The position numbers and the translations under genes were made by a program. Below are positions 53,380 through 63,246 of a stretch of 64,000 nt of DNA, one piece after another. Below the pieces are notes generated by a model. The model saw only the letters and a program-made list of their open reading frames with translations. It was not told the DNA's origin and did no database searches. This DNA comes from an uncultured Rhodocyclaceae bacterium. GTDB taxonomy: Bacteria; Pseudomonadota; Gammaproteobacteria; Burkholderiales; Rhodocyclaceae. How positions within the stretch are numbered: the first letter of the stretch is position 1; the number at the start of each line of letters is the position of its first letter. Where the stretch lies: positions 1,116,001 to 1,180,000 of the forward strand of contig CAJQTY010000001.1 in the NCBI GenBank assembly GCA_907163075.1. The letters run 5' to 3'.

Positions 53380-54690
53380 ATGAGCCAAGACGATCCTTTT
53401 TCCTTGCCCGAGTCGGATCACACGATCATCATGCCGACGCCTGGCCGACGCGCCGCGGCGCCACAGGTCACCGCGCCGGCGGCAGTGCGCGATGCGCTGC
53501 CCAGCGAACCGCCGCCCGAAACAGGCGGCCTGAATCCGCTGCTGGCCGCCGCCAATCCGCTGCTGGACATCGTGCCGCAACTGCGCGCCACCTTGCAGCA
53601 CCCCAATCCGGGCGGCCTGCGCGACTTCCTGGCGCAGGGCATCAAGACCTTCGAAACGCGCGCGCAGGCCGGCGCCGTCAAGCCGGAAAAAATAATCGCC
53701 GCGCGCTACGCGCTGTGCACGCTGCTCGACGAGACGGTGGCTTCGACCCCGTGGGGCGGCTCGGGAACATGGGCCAAGCAGAGTCTGCTGGTGATGTTCC
53801 ACAACGAAGGCTGGGGCGGCGAGAAATTCTTCCAGTTATTGTCCAAGCTCGCCGAAGACCCGGCGGCCAATCGCGACCTGCTGGAGCTGATGTATGTCTG
53901 CCTGGCCCTCGGTTTCAAGGGGCGCTACCAGGTACTCGACAATGGCAAGGAAGCGCTCGACACCCTGCGCGAACGGCTGGCCCAGATGCTGCGCAAGCAG
54001 CAGGGCGAATACGAGCGCGCGCTCTCACCGCACTGGCAAGGCGTCAACGCCGAGCGCAAAACCCTGTTCACCGCCCTGCCGCTGTGGATCGCGCTTGGCG
54101 GCCTCGGGCTGCTCATGCTCGGCGCGTACTTCGGGCTCAATTATCTGCTGAACGAAAAATCGGACCCGGTCTACGCCCAGATACAGGCCTTGCGCGTCCA
54201 GTCGGCGGCGCCGGCGGCACCGCCCAAGGCCGCCCCGCCGGCGCCGAAACCGCGGCTGGCCGGATTCCTCGAACCGGAAGTCAGGCAGGGACTGGTGGCG
54301 GTGCGCGACGAGGCCAACCGCAGCGTCGTGACCATCCTCGGCGACGGCCTCTTCGCGCCCGGCAGCGCAACGGTCGCGCCCGCCTACCTGGCGACCCTGC
54401 AGCGTGTGGCCGAGGCGCTGGAGACGCAGCCGGGTCTGGTCCGCGTCATCGGGCATACGGACAATCAGCCGATCCGCTCGGCCCGCTTCCCCTCCAACTG
54501 GCATCTGTCGCAGGATCGGGCAAAGGCGGTGATGATGCTGCTCAAGGAAAAGTCACGCACTCCGGCACGTTACAGTTCCGATGGCCGCGCCGATGCCGAA
54601 CCGCTGGGACCAAACAGCACGGCCGCACAGCGCGCGCTCAACCGCCGCGTCGAAATCGTGCTTGCCACAGCACCGGCCGGGGGCGGCTAG
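53380..54690 (+). CDS. tssL: T6SS inner-membrane protein TssL with OmpA-like C-terminus
   Basis: A 436-residue DotU-type protein. Disordered N-terminus (residues 1-50), DotU helical domain (NPLLAAANPLLDIVPQLR, ALCTLLDETVASTPWG, FHNEGWGGEKFFQLL, LELMYVCLALGFKGRYQV), one membrane helix at about 232-250 (LPLWIALGGLGLLMLGAYFG) and a periplasmic OmpA/MotB domain: GDGLFAPGSATVAP, IGHTDNQPIRSARFPSNWHLSQDRA and NSTAAQRALNRRVEI. This is the evolved TssL form that binds peptidoglycan by itself, so no separate TagL is needed. Confidence 0.96.
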   Translation: MSQDDPFSLPESDHTIIMPTPGRRAAAPQVTAPAAVRDALPSEPPPETGGLNPLLAAANPLLDIVPQLRATLQHPNPGGLRDFLAQGIKTFETRAQAGAVKPEKIIAARYALCTLLDETVASTPWGGSGTWAKQSLLVMFHNEGWGGEKFFQLLSKLAEDPAANRDLLELMYVCLALGFKGRYQVLDNGKEALDTLRERLAQMLRKQQGEYERALSPHWQGVNAERKTLFTALPLWIALGGLGLLMLGAYFGLNYLLNEKSDPVYAQIQALRVQSAAPAAPPKAAPPAPKPRLAGFLEPEVRQGLVAVRDEANRSVVTILGDGLFAPGSATVAPAYLATLQRVAEALETQPGLVRVIGHTDNQPIRSARFPSNWHLSQDRAKAVMMLLKEKSRTPARYSSDGRADAEPLGPNSTAAQRALNRRVEIVLATAPAGGG

Positions 54691-54747
54691 CCTAGCGCCC
54701 TGCCCTGTGTTGCCACAGCCCTATCAATTCGCAAGGTTTGAACGACG

Positions 54748-57700
54748 ATGAAAAAGCTGCTCTCGCTTGTTTTCAATCGCTGGGTCATGGCGCTGCTTGG
54801 TCTTTCCGCCATCGCTCTGCTGATCTGGTTCGTCGGGCCGCTGTTGGCGATCGCCGATTATCGGCCGCTCGACTCCGAGCTGGTGCGAACCGTGCTGATC
54901 GCCCTCGTCATCCTGATTTACGTCGGCAAAGTGCTGTGGACCCTGTTCAAGGCCAAGAGCGCCAATGCCAAGTTGATGGAGGGCCTGGTCCAGCAGGGTG
55001 CGCAGCAAGCGGCGGGCGAAAATCAGGCGGGCGCCGAAGAGATCGCCACATTGAGCAAACGCTTCGAGGAGGCCGTCGTCGTCCTCAAGCAGTCGCGTAT
55101 CGGCCAGGACGGGAAAAAGTCGCTGTCCGGCGCCTTCGGCCGCTTCACCCGGCAATGGGTGTACGAACTGCCGTGGTACATTTTCATCGGCGCGCCCGGT
55201 TCGGGCAAGACCACGGCGCTGGTCAATTCCGGGCTGCAGTTCCCCCTCGCCGACCAGTTCGGCCAGGGCTCGATTCGCGGTGTCGGCGGCACACGCAATT
55301 GCGACTGGTGGTTCACCAACGATGCCGTGCTGCTCGATACGGCCGGCCGCTATACGACCCAGGAAAGCAACCAGGCGGCCGACAGCGCGGCCTGGTCGGG
55401 TTTTCTGCAGCTGCTCAAGAAATACCGCGGCCGGCGCCCGATCAACGGCGTACTGCTGACCCTGAGCGTATCCGACCTGCTCGAACAGAGTGCCGCGCAG
55501 CGTGATCGGCATATCGACGCCTTGCGCAAGCGCATCGAAGAACTGCACAAGGAACTGAATATCCGCTTTCCGCTGTACGTGCTGGTCACCAAGATGGATT
55601 TGCTGGCGGGCTTCATGGAGTTTTTCAGCGAATTCAGCAAGGAAGAGCGCGAACAGATCTGGGGCACCTCGTTTGCCTACAGCGAAAACGCCGAGTTGCC
55701 GGTGCAGGCCGGCTTTGCCGAGGAATTCAGCGCACTCGAGAAACGCATTAACGAGCGGCTGATCGACCGCCTGCAGCAGGAGCGCGATCCGCAGAAACGT
55801 GGCCAGCTGTATGTCTTTCCTCAGCAGCTCAATACGCTTAGGCTGGTGCTCGACGAGTTCATCGGCAGCCTGTTCGCGCCCTCGAAATTTACCGAAAAGC
55901 CGCTGCTGCGCGGCGTGTACTTCACCAGCGGCACGCAGGAAGGCAGCCCGATCGACCGCGTCATGGGCAGCCTCGGACGCGCCCTGCAGCTCGAGCGCAA
56001 GCTGTTCATGCCGCAGCAGCCGAGCGGCAAGAGCTTCTTCCTCACGCGCCTGTTGAAGGACGTCGTTTTCCACGAAGCCGGACTGGCCGGAACCAACCTG
56101 CGCGCCGACCGGCGGCGCCTGCTGCTGCAGGCCGGGGCGCTGGCCCTGGCGGTAGTGATTGCCTGCGCGGCGATCGCCGCGTGGACGATCAGCTATACGC
56201 GCAACCGCAGCTACGTGGACGAGGTCGAGGCCAGGCGCACGGCGGTCGCCCATCAGGTGGAAAGCCTCGGGGTCGCCCGCAGTTCGGACGTCGTCGACCT
56301 GCTGCCGGTACTCGAAGCGGTACAGCGCATCGCTGACGTGCCCGGTGTCAGCGGCGACATGGTTCCGTTCTCGATGGGTTTCGGCCTGTACCAGGGCGAC
56401 AAGCTGGCCGCGGCTTCGCGCGACGCCTACCGCAAGTTGCTCCAGGACAGCTTCATGCCGCGGCTGGCGATGCGCATCGAGCAGCAACTGCGCAGCGACG
56501 CGCGCGACAACCCGGAACTGCTCTACGAAGGCCTGAAAGCCTACATCATGCTGCACGACCCGCAGCATTTCAGCGCCACCGCGTTGAAAGCCTACATCAC
56601 GGCCGACTGGGAAAACAGCCTGCCGCGCGAGGTCACCAATCCCCAGCGCAAGGCGCTGGAAGGACATCTGAGCGCGCTGCTCGACGGCGGCGACGCGGTG
56701 GCCTCGCCGATCCCGGCCGATGCCCGCCTGATCGCCGACGCGCGCAACGCCATCGCGCGCACGCCGCTGTCGGCGCGCATCTACAACCGCCTCAAGCGAC
56801 AGGGCGTCGCCTCGAATCTGCCCGAATTCACCGTCGCCAACGCCGCCGGCCCTTCTGCCGCGCTGGTGTTCGTGCGCGCCAGCGGCAAGCCGCTGACCAG
56901 CGGGGTGCCGGGCCTGTTCAGCTTCAATGGTTATCACAAGGCCTTCGTCAGCGAGTCCGAACGCGTGACCGGCCACCTGGCCGACGAGGAAGGCTGGGTA
57001 CTCGGCGTGCAGGGGACGTCCCGGCTGGCCGATCCGGCCGCGCGCGCCCGCCTGCTCGACGATGTGCGCCGGCTCTACCTGGAAGACTATGCCAGGATCT
57101 GGGAAAGCTTCGTCAATGACATCAAGCTGGTGCGCGCCGGCAACCTGCAGGACAGCATCCAGCTGGCGCGCATCCTGTCGGCGCCAGACTCGCCGCTGCC
57201 GCTGCTACTGCGCGCGATCGTCAAGGAAGTGACGCTGGTGCAGGTCGAGGAAGCGGACAAGTCGACGATCGAAAAAGCCACCGACAAGGTGAAAACGACG
57301 CGCGAGGATCTGCTCAAACTGTTCGGTCAGCAAAAGACCGCCGCCGTCGCGCTCGGACGCCCGGAAAACATCGTCGACCAGCGCTTTGAAAACATCCGGC
57401 GCATGGTGCGCAGCGCGCCCGGCACGCCGGCGCCGGTCGACGCCACCGTCGGCCTGATCAACGAACTTTATACCCTGCTCACCGCCACCGAAGCGGCGGT
57501 AAAGGGCGGCAACGCGCCGCCGCCAAGCGAGGTGCCGAACAAGATCAAGGCCGAAAGCGGCCGGCTGCCGGAACCGGTGCGTTCGCTGCTGCTCACCCTG
57601 TCGGGCAGCGGCACCAGCCAGGTGATGGGCGTTACGCGCGCCAACCTGAACCAGGCCATGAAGGCGTCGATCTATGAATTCTGCGACAAGGCGATTAGCG

Positions 57701-58344
57701 GACGCTACCCATTCGTCAAGGGCAGCGCGCGCGACGTCACCCAGGAGGACTTTAACCGCCTGTTCGCGAATGGCGGCCTGATCGATGATTTCTTCCAGAA
57801 AAACCTGGCGCAATACGTCAATACCTCGACCCGCCCCTGGAGCTTCAAGAACATGGGCGAGGCCAGCCTCGCCGAAGCCTCGGGCTCGCTGATCCAGTTC
57901 CAGCGGGCGAAGGCGATACGCGAGGTGTTTTTCCGCGGCGGCGGGCAAGGCGCCGCCATGCGGCTCGAATTCAAGCCGGTCGCCATGGATGTCAGCATCA
58001 CGCAATTCATTCTCGACGTCGACGGACAACTGGTGAAGTACAGCCACGGCCCGCAAGTCCCGTCGCAGGTGCAGTGGCCCGGCCCGCGCGGCAGTACGCA
58101 GGTGCGGCTGCAATTGAGCCCGGCCAGTGCGACCGGCGCCTCCGGGCAGGTATTCGAAGGCCCGTGGGCCTTGTTCCGCATGTTCGACCAGGTGCAGATC
58201 GAAGCCACCGGTCAACCGGAGAAATTCGCCGCGACCTTCAACGTCGAAGGCCGCAAGGCGCAGTTCGATGTGCTGACGAGCAGCGTGCAAAACCCGTTCC
58301 GGCTGCGCGAGCTTGAGCAGTTCCAATGTCCGGGCCAGCTTTGA
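54748..58344 (+). CDS. tssM: T6SS inner-membrane channel protein TssM (IcmF)
   Basis: A 1198-residue IcmF-family protein that spans the periplasm and contacts TssJ. Two N-terminal membrane helices (about 12-36 and 46-64), then a cytoplasmic NTPase domain with Walker A GAPGSGKT at residues 148-155 and DTAGRY as switch. A third helix is at about 460-480 (LLLQAGALALAVVIACAAIAAW), followed by the large periplasmic part with the family pattern SVYREYFA-like helices and a C-terminal beta domain (WPGPRGSTQVRLQLSP, GPWALFRMFDQ). Complete, no frameshift. Confidence 0.97.
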   Translation: MKKLLSLVFNRWVMALLGLSAIALLIWFVGPLLAIADYRPLDSELVRTVLIALVILIYVGKVLWTLFKAKSANAKLMEGLVQQGAQQAAGENQAGAEEIATLSKRFEEAVVVLKQSRIGQDGKKSLSGAFGRFTRQWVYELPWYIFIGAPGSGKTTALVNSGLQFPLADQFGQGSIRGVGGTRNCDWWFTNDAVLLDTAGRYTTQESNQAADSAAWSGFLQLLKKYRGRRPINGVLLTLSVSDLLEQSAAQRDRHIDALRKRIEELHKELNIRFPLYVLVTKMDLLAGFMEFFSEFSKEEREQIWGTSFAYSENAELPVQAGFAEEFSALEKRINERLIDRLQQERDPQKRGQLYVFPQQLNTLRLVLDEFIGSLFAPSKFTEKPLLRGVYFTSGTQEGSPIDRVMGSLGRALQLERKLFMPQQPSGKSFFLTRLLKDVVFHEAGLAGTNLRADRRRLLLQAGALALAVVIACAAIAAWTISYTRNRSYVDEVEARRTAVAHQVESLGVARSSDVVDLLPVLEAVQRIADVPGVSGDMVPFSMGFGLYQGDKLAAASRDAYRKLLQDSFMPRLAMRIEQQLRSDARDNPELLYEGLKAYIMLHDPQHFSATALKAYITADWENSLPREVTNPQRKALEGHLSALLDGGDAVASPIPADARLIADARNAIARTPLSARIYNRLKRQGVASNLPEFTVANAAGPSAALVFVRASGKPLTSGVPGLFSFNGYHKAFVSESERVTGHLADEEGWVLGVQGTSRLADPAARARLLDDVRRLYLEDYARIWESFVNDIKLVRAGNLQDSIQLARILSAPDSPLPLLLRAIVKEVTLVQVEEADKSTIEKATDKVKTTREDLLKLFGQQKTAAVALGRPENIVDQRFENIRRMVRSAPGTPAPVDATVGLINELYTLLTATEAAVKGGNAPPPSEVPNKIKAESGRLPEPVRSLLLTLSGSGTSQVMGVTRANLNQAMKASIYEFCDKAISGRYPFVKGSARDVTQEDFNRLFANGGLIDDFFQKNLAQYVNTSTRPWSFKNMGEASLAEASGSLIQFQRAKAIREVFFRGGGQGAAMRLEFKPVAMDVSITQFILDVDGQLVKYSHGPQVPSQVQWPGPRGSTQVRLQLSPASATGASGQVFEGPWALFRMFDQVQIEATGQPEKFAATFNVEGRKAQFDVLTSSVQNPFRLRELEQFQCPGQL

Positions 58345-59081
58345 TGCCCGACCCGGCAGCCACCGTCGCCGGCTGGTACGGGAAGATTCCGGCGCTCGGT
58401 GACTTCGCCTCGCGCCGGCTGCCGCCGGCTTTCGTCGATACCTGGGACGCCTGGCTGCAACGTTCGCTGGCGGCAAGCCGCGCCGACCTGCTCGAGCACT
58501 GGCACGAAACCTATCTGAGCAGCCCGATCTGGCGCTTTGCGCTGCTCCCCGGAGCCTGTGACAACAGCGGCTGGGCCGGAATCATGATGCCGAGCGTGGA
58601 CAAGGTCGGGCGCCTTTTCCCGCTGACCATCGCCGTAGCGCTCGAGGCGCAGCCGGAAATGATCGCCACCGTGTTCGCCATGCAGGACTGGTTCGCCCGC
58701 GTCGAGCAGATTGCCCTGGCCAGCCTGAGCCTGGATTTTCAGTTGCAGGATCTGGAGGACCGGCTGGCGGCCACGCCCTTTAATAGCCGTCCGCCCGCCG
58801 ATCAGCGTGCGCCGGCAGCGGCGCGGGAGCTGGCCGGATGGTGGGCCGGACCGGGCCGGACGCCGGCCGTTTTCGATTTGCCCGATCTGGACGCCATCGG
58901 CACGCTCATCGGCGCCAGCGGACTCAACATGCTGTCGGCTTCGGGGTTTGGCAAGAGCCTGTGGTGGACCCGCGACGAACTGAGCGAGGCCACGCAACTG
59001 CACGCGTTTTGCGGCCTGCCGCCCGACGAGCATTTCGCAATTTTGCTGGCGGGTCTGGCATCCGCGCCAATGCCGTTGTAA
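58344..59081 (+). CDS. tagF: T6SS post-translational regulator TagF
   Basis: A 245-residue protein of the TagF family: AGWYGKIPALGDFASRRLP, WDAWLQRSL, WRFALLPGACDNSGWAGIMMPSVDKVGRLFPLT and SLWWTRDELSEATQL are diagnostic. TagF blocks T6SS assembly, in some species through the FHA protein. The ATG shares a base with the tssM stop (TGATG) and was chosen; an ATG six codons upstream within tssM is possible. It is followed by the kinase gene after about 40 bp. Confidence 0.94.
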   Translation: MPDPAATVAGWYGKIPALGDFASRRLPPAFVDTWDAWLQRSLAASRADLLEHWHETYLSSPIWRFALLPGACDNSGWAGIMMPSVDKVGRLFPLTIAVALEAQPEMIATVFAMQDWFARVEQIALASLSLDFQLQDLEDRLAATPFNSRPPADQRAPAAARELAGWWAGPGRTPAVFDLPDLDAIGTLIGASGLNMLSASGFGKSLWWTRDELSEATQLHAFCGLPPDEHFAILLAGLASAPMPL

Positions 59082-59124
59082 GGTGCCAGGGCCAATCAAT
59101 ACAGAAATCCGGACAAGCAAAAAA

Positions 59125-60969
59125 ATGAGTTCCCTACCGCCAGAAGACGACCGTACCGTGATGCCCTCCGCCCGCGCCGCCGCGGGGGCCGCCGCACCCG
59201 AGGCGGCGCAAGGCGGCAGCACTGCGGCCTTGCCGCCGGGCACCAAGCTCGGAGAATTCGAAATCGTCAAGGTCGTTGGTATCGGTGGCTTCGGCATCGT
59301 CTATCTGGCCTACGATCACTCGCTCCAGCGCAAGATCGCGCTCAAGGAATACATGCCGTCGACCCTGGCCGAGCGCTCCAGCCAGTCGCATGTCTCCGTC
59401 AAGTCCGAGCGGCTGGCCGACACCTTCCAGGCCGGGATGCGCAGCTTCATCAACGAAGCGCGTTTGCTGGCCCAGTTTGATCACCCGTCGCTGCTCAAGG
59501 TTTACCGGTTCTGGGAGGACAACGGCACGGCCTACATGGCGATGCCTTTCTACGAAGGCCTGACCCTGACGCAGACGCTGCGCGCCCGCGACACGCCGCC
59601 CGACGAGGCGTGGCTGAAAACGCTGCTGGCGCCCTTGCTCGACGCACTGGAGACAATCCACATCGAGCAGTGCTTTCATCGCGACATCGCCCCTGACAAC
59701 ATCCTGATGCTGGCCGACGACCGGCCGCTGCTGCTCGACTTCGGCGCGGCGCGGCGCGCCATCGGCGGCATCGCGCAGGCGTTCACCGTCATTCTCAAAC
59801 CGGGCTATGCGCCGATCGAACAATATGCCGACGTGGCGACGATGCAACAGGGCGCATGGACCGATATCTACGCCCTCGCCTCGGTGGTTCATTTCGCCAT
59901 CACCGGCAAGCCGCCGGCACCGTCAGTGGCGCGCATGATTTCCGATCCGCAAGTACCGCTGGCGCAAAGCGCGGCGGGTCGCTACAGCGACGCGTTCCTG
60001 CGGGTGATCGACCGGGCGCTTGCGGTCAAGCCCGAAGAGCGGCCGCAGAGCGTTGCCGAACTGCGCTCGCTGCTTGGCCTGCGAAGCTCAAGCCAGCGGC
60101 AGCAAGCGGCCGCCGAGCAAGCGCCGCCCAAACAGCCAACCACGCCACCGACGCCACCGATGCCAATCAAGCCGGCCGCGCCAGTTCGCGAAAGCCCGGG
60201 CAAGACCGAAGTTGAGCGGCCCAGGAGTCCGCTCACGCGGATGGCGGCGATGGGCGCCGTTCTCGTGCTGCTCGTCGCGGCCGGGAGTTTTTTCGTGGTC
60301 ACCCGCGACAGCGCGCCAAAGCCACCAACTGGACCGGTGGCGACGGCACCGGCCGACTCGAAGCCGCCAGCGAGCGCAACGGCGGCGCCGGCAACAGCAC
60401 CTCCGGAGCCGGCGCCGCCGAGGCTGCCGGTGGCGCAGGCGGTCGACCCGATGGAAGCGATCGACCAGGTCTTCCAGGCGCGCAACCGCGATCACGCCGT
60501 AACGGTCTCGCTCGAAAAACCGCAGGTGCGGATCGGCAAGGATCGCCTGCGCTTTTCAATCCGCTCGTCGAAACCCGGTTATGTCTACCTGCTGATGGTC
60601 GGGACCGACCGTTCGCACTTCTGGCTGCTGTTTCCGAACTCGATCGACCGCAACAACAGCGTCAGCGCCGCCAAGCCGCTCGCCTTGCCCCGCCCGAACT
60701 GGCGCATGGACGCCTCGGGGCCGCCCGGAACCAACCAGTTCATCGCCATTGTCTCCGAATCGCCGAGGGATTTTAGCGCCGCGGGCCTTAAGCCGAATGA
60801 ACCGTTCGCGGAGTTCCCGCTCAGCGCCGTGGTCAATCCCGAGACCGTCGGAAGCGGGATGGCACCGGTGTTTGCCGGCAAGGCCGACTGCAAGGGCGGA
60901 CGCGATGCCGCCTGCCCTGAATCCTACGGCGCGGCGATGTTTTCGATCGAGGAGATAGTGGCGCAGTGA
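59125..60969 (+). CDS. Membrane Ser/Thr kinase of the T6SS (PpkA-like) with DUF4384 end
   Basis: A 614-residue kinase. Kinase domain about 43-330: Gly-rich loop GIGGFG (52-57), Lys74 in IALKEYM, the HRDIAPDN catalytic loop, DFGA as metal loop and the GYAPIEQY activation segment. Then a Pro-rich linker, one membrane helix (MGAVLVLLVAAGSFFVV), a second Pro/Ala linker and a periplasmic DUF4384-like domain (SKPGYVYLLMVGTDRSHFWLLFPN). Classical PpkA has a vWA domain at this end; the different sensor part suggests a different signal. The start at 59125 was preferred to GTG at 59083. It should phosphorylate the TagH/Fha protein; the phosphatase is at 21.3-22.0 kb. Confidence 0.92.
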   Translation: MSSLPPEDDRTVMPSARAAAGAAAPEAAQGGSTAALPPGTKLGEFEIVKVVGIGGFGIVYLAYDHSLQRKIALKEYMPSTLAERSSQSHVSVKSERLADTFQAGMRSFINEARLLAQFDHPSLLKVYRFWEDNGTAYMAMPFYEGLTLTQTLRARDTPPDEAWLKTLLAPLLDALETIHIEQCFHRDIAPDNILMLADDRPLLLDFGAARRAIGGIAQAFTVILKPGYAPIEQYADVATMQQGAWTDIYALASVVHFAITGKPPAPSVARMISDPQVPLAQSAAGRYSDAFLRVIDRALAVKPEERPQSVAELRSLLGLRSSSQRQQAAAEQAPPKQPTTPPTPPMPIKPAAPVRESPGKTEVERPRSPLTRMAAMGAVLVLLVAAGSFFVVTRDSAPKPPTGPVATAPADSKPPASATAAPATAPPEPAPPRLPVAQAVDPMEAIDQVFQARNRDHAVTVSLEKPQVRIGKDRLRFSIRSSKPGYVYLLMVGTDRSHFWLLFPNSIDRNNSVSAAKPLALPRPNWRMDASGPPGTNQFIAIVSESPRDFSAAGLKPNEPFAEFPLSAVVNPETVGSGMAPVFAGKADCKGGRDAACPESYGAAMFSIEEIVAQ

Positions 60970-61291
60970 ATCCCGACCGCGGCGTTCCGCCCTGCCATCC
61001 AGCGGGACAGCCGGGGCATCACGATGCTTCATATCATATTATTACGTGCGCAAGCGCCACGTTGATGCCTAGCAGCTGCAACTTGAAGCCCGCTGCGGGC
61101 TGGCGCCGTTGAATCCTGGCCTGCTCATGACTTCTCGATCGCCCTAGCGAAACTTGACAAGGCAACTGTTGGATTCTTCCGCGGAAAGTAACAGAATACG
61201 TGCAGTAGGCTGCCGAATCAGCAATGCGGGAATTCACGAAGCAGCCCACGAAACGTATTGCCTGTGACGTATATCGAGGATCCAATGAACC
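60970..61291. other. Gap after the T6SS arm, upstream of the chemoreceptor
   Basis: About 320 bp with no recognised gene. It holds a short perfect palindrome AGCCCGCTGCGGGCT at 61087-61101, which lacks a T run and is a weak terminator candidate, and a TTGACA at 61154-61159 without a convincing -10 box. Confidence 0.45.
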
Positions 61292-62911
61292 ATGAATAAA
61301 CTCAAGGTATCGACCCGCTTGCACATTCTGCTGGCAATTGCCACGGTGGCCTTCTGCACCTTGCTACTGATCGCTCAGATGGGTGTCGAGCATCTGGGTG
61401 AGCAGCAGGATCTCTCCTACAAGCGCAGCCGCGATAGCGCGGAACTCCAGCTTGCCGCCAACATGGGGCCGGCCATGTACCGGGTGATTGCCGATAGCAT
61501 CATCAATCACAATCTTGATCACTCGGCCAAGGAATGGTCGGAAATCAAGACAAGCACCGAGCAAGTGCTGAGCGAGGTCGCCAAAGTCGCCGATACGGAG
61601 GACGAGAAAAAGTGGGCGGCGGAGGCAAAGGCTGCCCATCATGAACTGGTCAAGATTTACGAATCCCAGGTCCTGCCCCTGCTCAAGGCAGATGCCGATA
61701 TCGGTCAGATTCGCGCGCTCGACGAGTTGATGGACAAGCAGATCCATCTCATCTCAGCCGCGATGACACCTTATGGCAAATCCTTGGCTGCCGAAGCGGT
61801 CGAGGCGAACCAGAATTTCGACGATACGCGCGTGACCATCAAGTCGGCCAGCCTGATCACCGCTTTAGTCATGCTGGTCGTGCTGGTGGGCCTCTCGGTC
61901 TATATCTCCAGGGGAATCACCAGGCAATTGGGCGGAGAGCCCCAATATGCCGTGGAAGTTTCGCGACGCATCGCGGATGGCGACCTGTTCACTGAAATCG
62001 ACGCGAATGATGCGGCAGAAGACAGCCTGATGACTTCGATCAAGCTCATGCAACGCGAACTACGGCGATCGGTGGCCGATGTGCGCGAATCCGCCGAAGC
62101 CATTGGAAACGCCGCGCAGTCGATGTCCACGGCCGGGGCGCAAGTGGCGAAAAGCTCGAATGCTCAATCCGAAGCGGCGTCGGCGGTCGCGGCGGCAGTC
62201 GAGGAGACATCGGTGAGTATTTCCGAGACGGCCGGCAACGCCCGGCTGGCGGACGAAACCGCCAAGCGCGCGCGTGCCGATATCGAGACGACCCTGGCGA
62301 CGGTGCGTGAGACGGCCGACAACGTGGACAAGCTTGCCGGCATGATTGATGAGGCGAGCGGCGACATCGCCAGACTGGCGGAGAGTTCGCGCAAGATCGA
62401 CGGCATCGTGCAAACCATCAAGGACATTGCCGACCAGACCAACCTGCTGGCCCTGAATGCCGCCATCGAAGCTGCCCGCGCCGGCGAGCAGGGTCGGGGT
62501 TTTGCGGTAGTCGCCGACGAAGTGCGCAAGCTGGCCGAGAATACCGCCAAGTCGACCCGCGAAATATCCGCCCTGATTGGCGGCATCCAATCCCAGGTCG
62601 ATGCCGCGGTGGCCCGCATGCGAGAAGCCAACGACAATGCCGGCTCCACCCGAACCCGCGTCGTTGCTTCAACCAGCGCGCTGGATGCGGCAAGCGCCGA
62701 CACGGGTCGCGTGACCGAGTCCGTGCAGAGCATTGCCGACGCCGTGCGGGAACAGGACGCAGCGGTTCAGCAAGTCGCCCAGCGCGTTGAGCAGATCGCC
62801 CGGATGACCGAGGAAAACACCACAGCCGCAAGCAGGGCGGCCGAGACAGCGCGCGAGCTTGACGACTTGTCCGCCAAGTTGCGGGAGGCCGTGAGCCGGT
62901 TCCGGGTCTGA
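61292..62911 (+). CDS. Methyl-accepting chemotaxis protein
   Basis: A 539-residue chemoreceptor. First membrane helix at about 9-28; periplasmic four-helix-bundle sensor domain (about 30-190); second helix at about 188-207 ([19 protein letters not shown]); HAMP linker; and a cytoplasmic signalling domain whose hairpin tip ([38 protein letters not shown]) is fully conserved. No C-terminal NWETF pentapeptide. Ligand unknown. The ATG has GAGG about 12 nt upstream. A hybrid signalling gene lies convergent nearby, but no che genes are in the window. The gene looks unrelated to the T6SS arm except by position. Confidence 0.94.
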   Translation: MNKLKVSTRLHILLAIATVAFCTLLLIAQMGVEHLGEQQDLSYKRSRDSAELQLAANMGPAMYRVIADSIINHNLDHSAKEWSEIKTSTEQVLSEVAKVADTEDEKKWAAEAKAAHHELVKIYESQVLPLLKADADIGQIRALDELMDKQIHLISAAMTPYGKSLAAEAVEANQNFDDTRVTIKSASLITALVMLVVLVGLSVYISRGITRQLGGEPQYAVEVSRRIADGDLFTEIDANDAAEDSLMTSIKLMQRELRRSVADVRESAEAIGNAAQSMSTAGAQVAKSSNAQSEAASAVAAAVEETSVSISETAGNARLADETAKRARADIETTLATVRETADNVDKLAGMIDEASGDIARLAESSRKIDGIVQTIKDIADQTNLLALNAAIEAARAGEQGRGFAVVADEVRKLAENTAKSTREISALIGGIQSQVDAAVARMREANDNAGSTRTRVVASTSALDAASADTGRVTESVQSIADAVREQDAAVQQVAQRVEQIARMTEENTTAASRAAETARELDDLSAKLREAVSRFRV

Positions 62912-63198
62912 TCAAGGAACAGATACCAGGCGCTTTCCGGCCTCGAAAAATTCGTGGCCGGGCGTCGTTTCCGAGTTCCTTACACCCGAGCAGGCGATCA
63001 GGAAGGTGCTCGCCGTTCGGCGCGATGCCGGCGGCTTGTACTGGTAGCCCGCTTCCGCCTCGCCGATGTACTTGCCATGGCCGATGTCGATCTTGCCGCC
63101 GATGGCGAAGGTGGACTTTGCCATGGCGCTGCCGGCGGTGCTGCCGATCAGGATCAGAACCAGGGGCGTTTGATCGGGGCCATGGCCATTTTGCGCAT
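62912..63198 (-). pseudogene. Small secreted protein, frameshifted in its signal peptide
   Basis: The minus-strand frame ending at 62912 codes for a 70-residue part (MAKSTFAIGGKIDIGHGKYIG onward). Upstream in the same frame, PLVLILIGSTAGSAMA is a perfect signal-peptide core with cleavage site but has no start codon. An ATG at 63198 with MRKMAMAPIKR, a fitting basic n-region, is in the frame one base off; the joint is at a CCCC run at about 63165. A single-base indel would restore a 90-95-residue exported protein. It may be a real mutation or a sequencing error. It overlaps nothing and converges with the chemoreceptor gene. I do not recognise the family. Confidence 0.4.
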
Positions 63199-63246
63199 GT
63201 TGCGAAAGTCAGCCAACCGTACCCTTGCCGTCATGCCGAAAGCGCC

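Noticed and set aside
54724-56976. 750-codon minus-strand frame
   Set aside because: Antisense to tssM, whose Walker motif and membrane helices leave no doubt about the coding strand.
61154-61180. TTGACA promoter for the chemoreceptor
   Set aside because: No acceptable -10 box lies 15-19 bp downstream, and a sigma-28-like site could not be fitted either.
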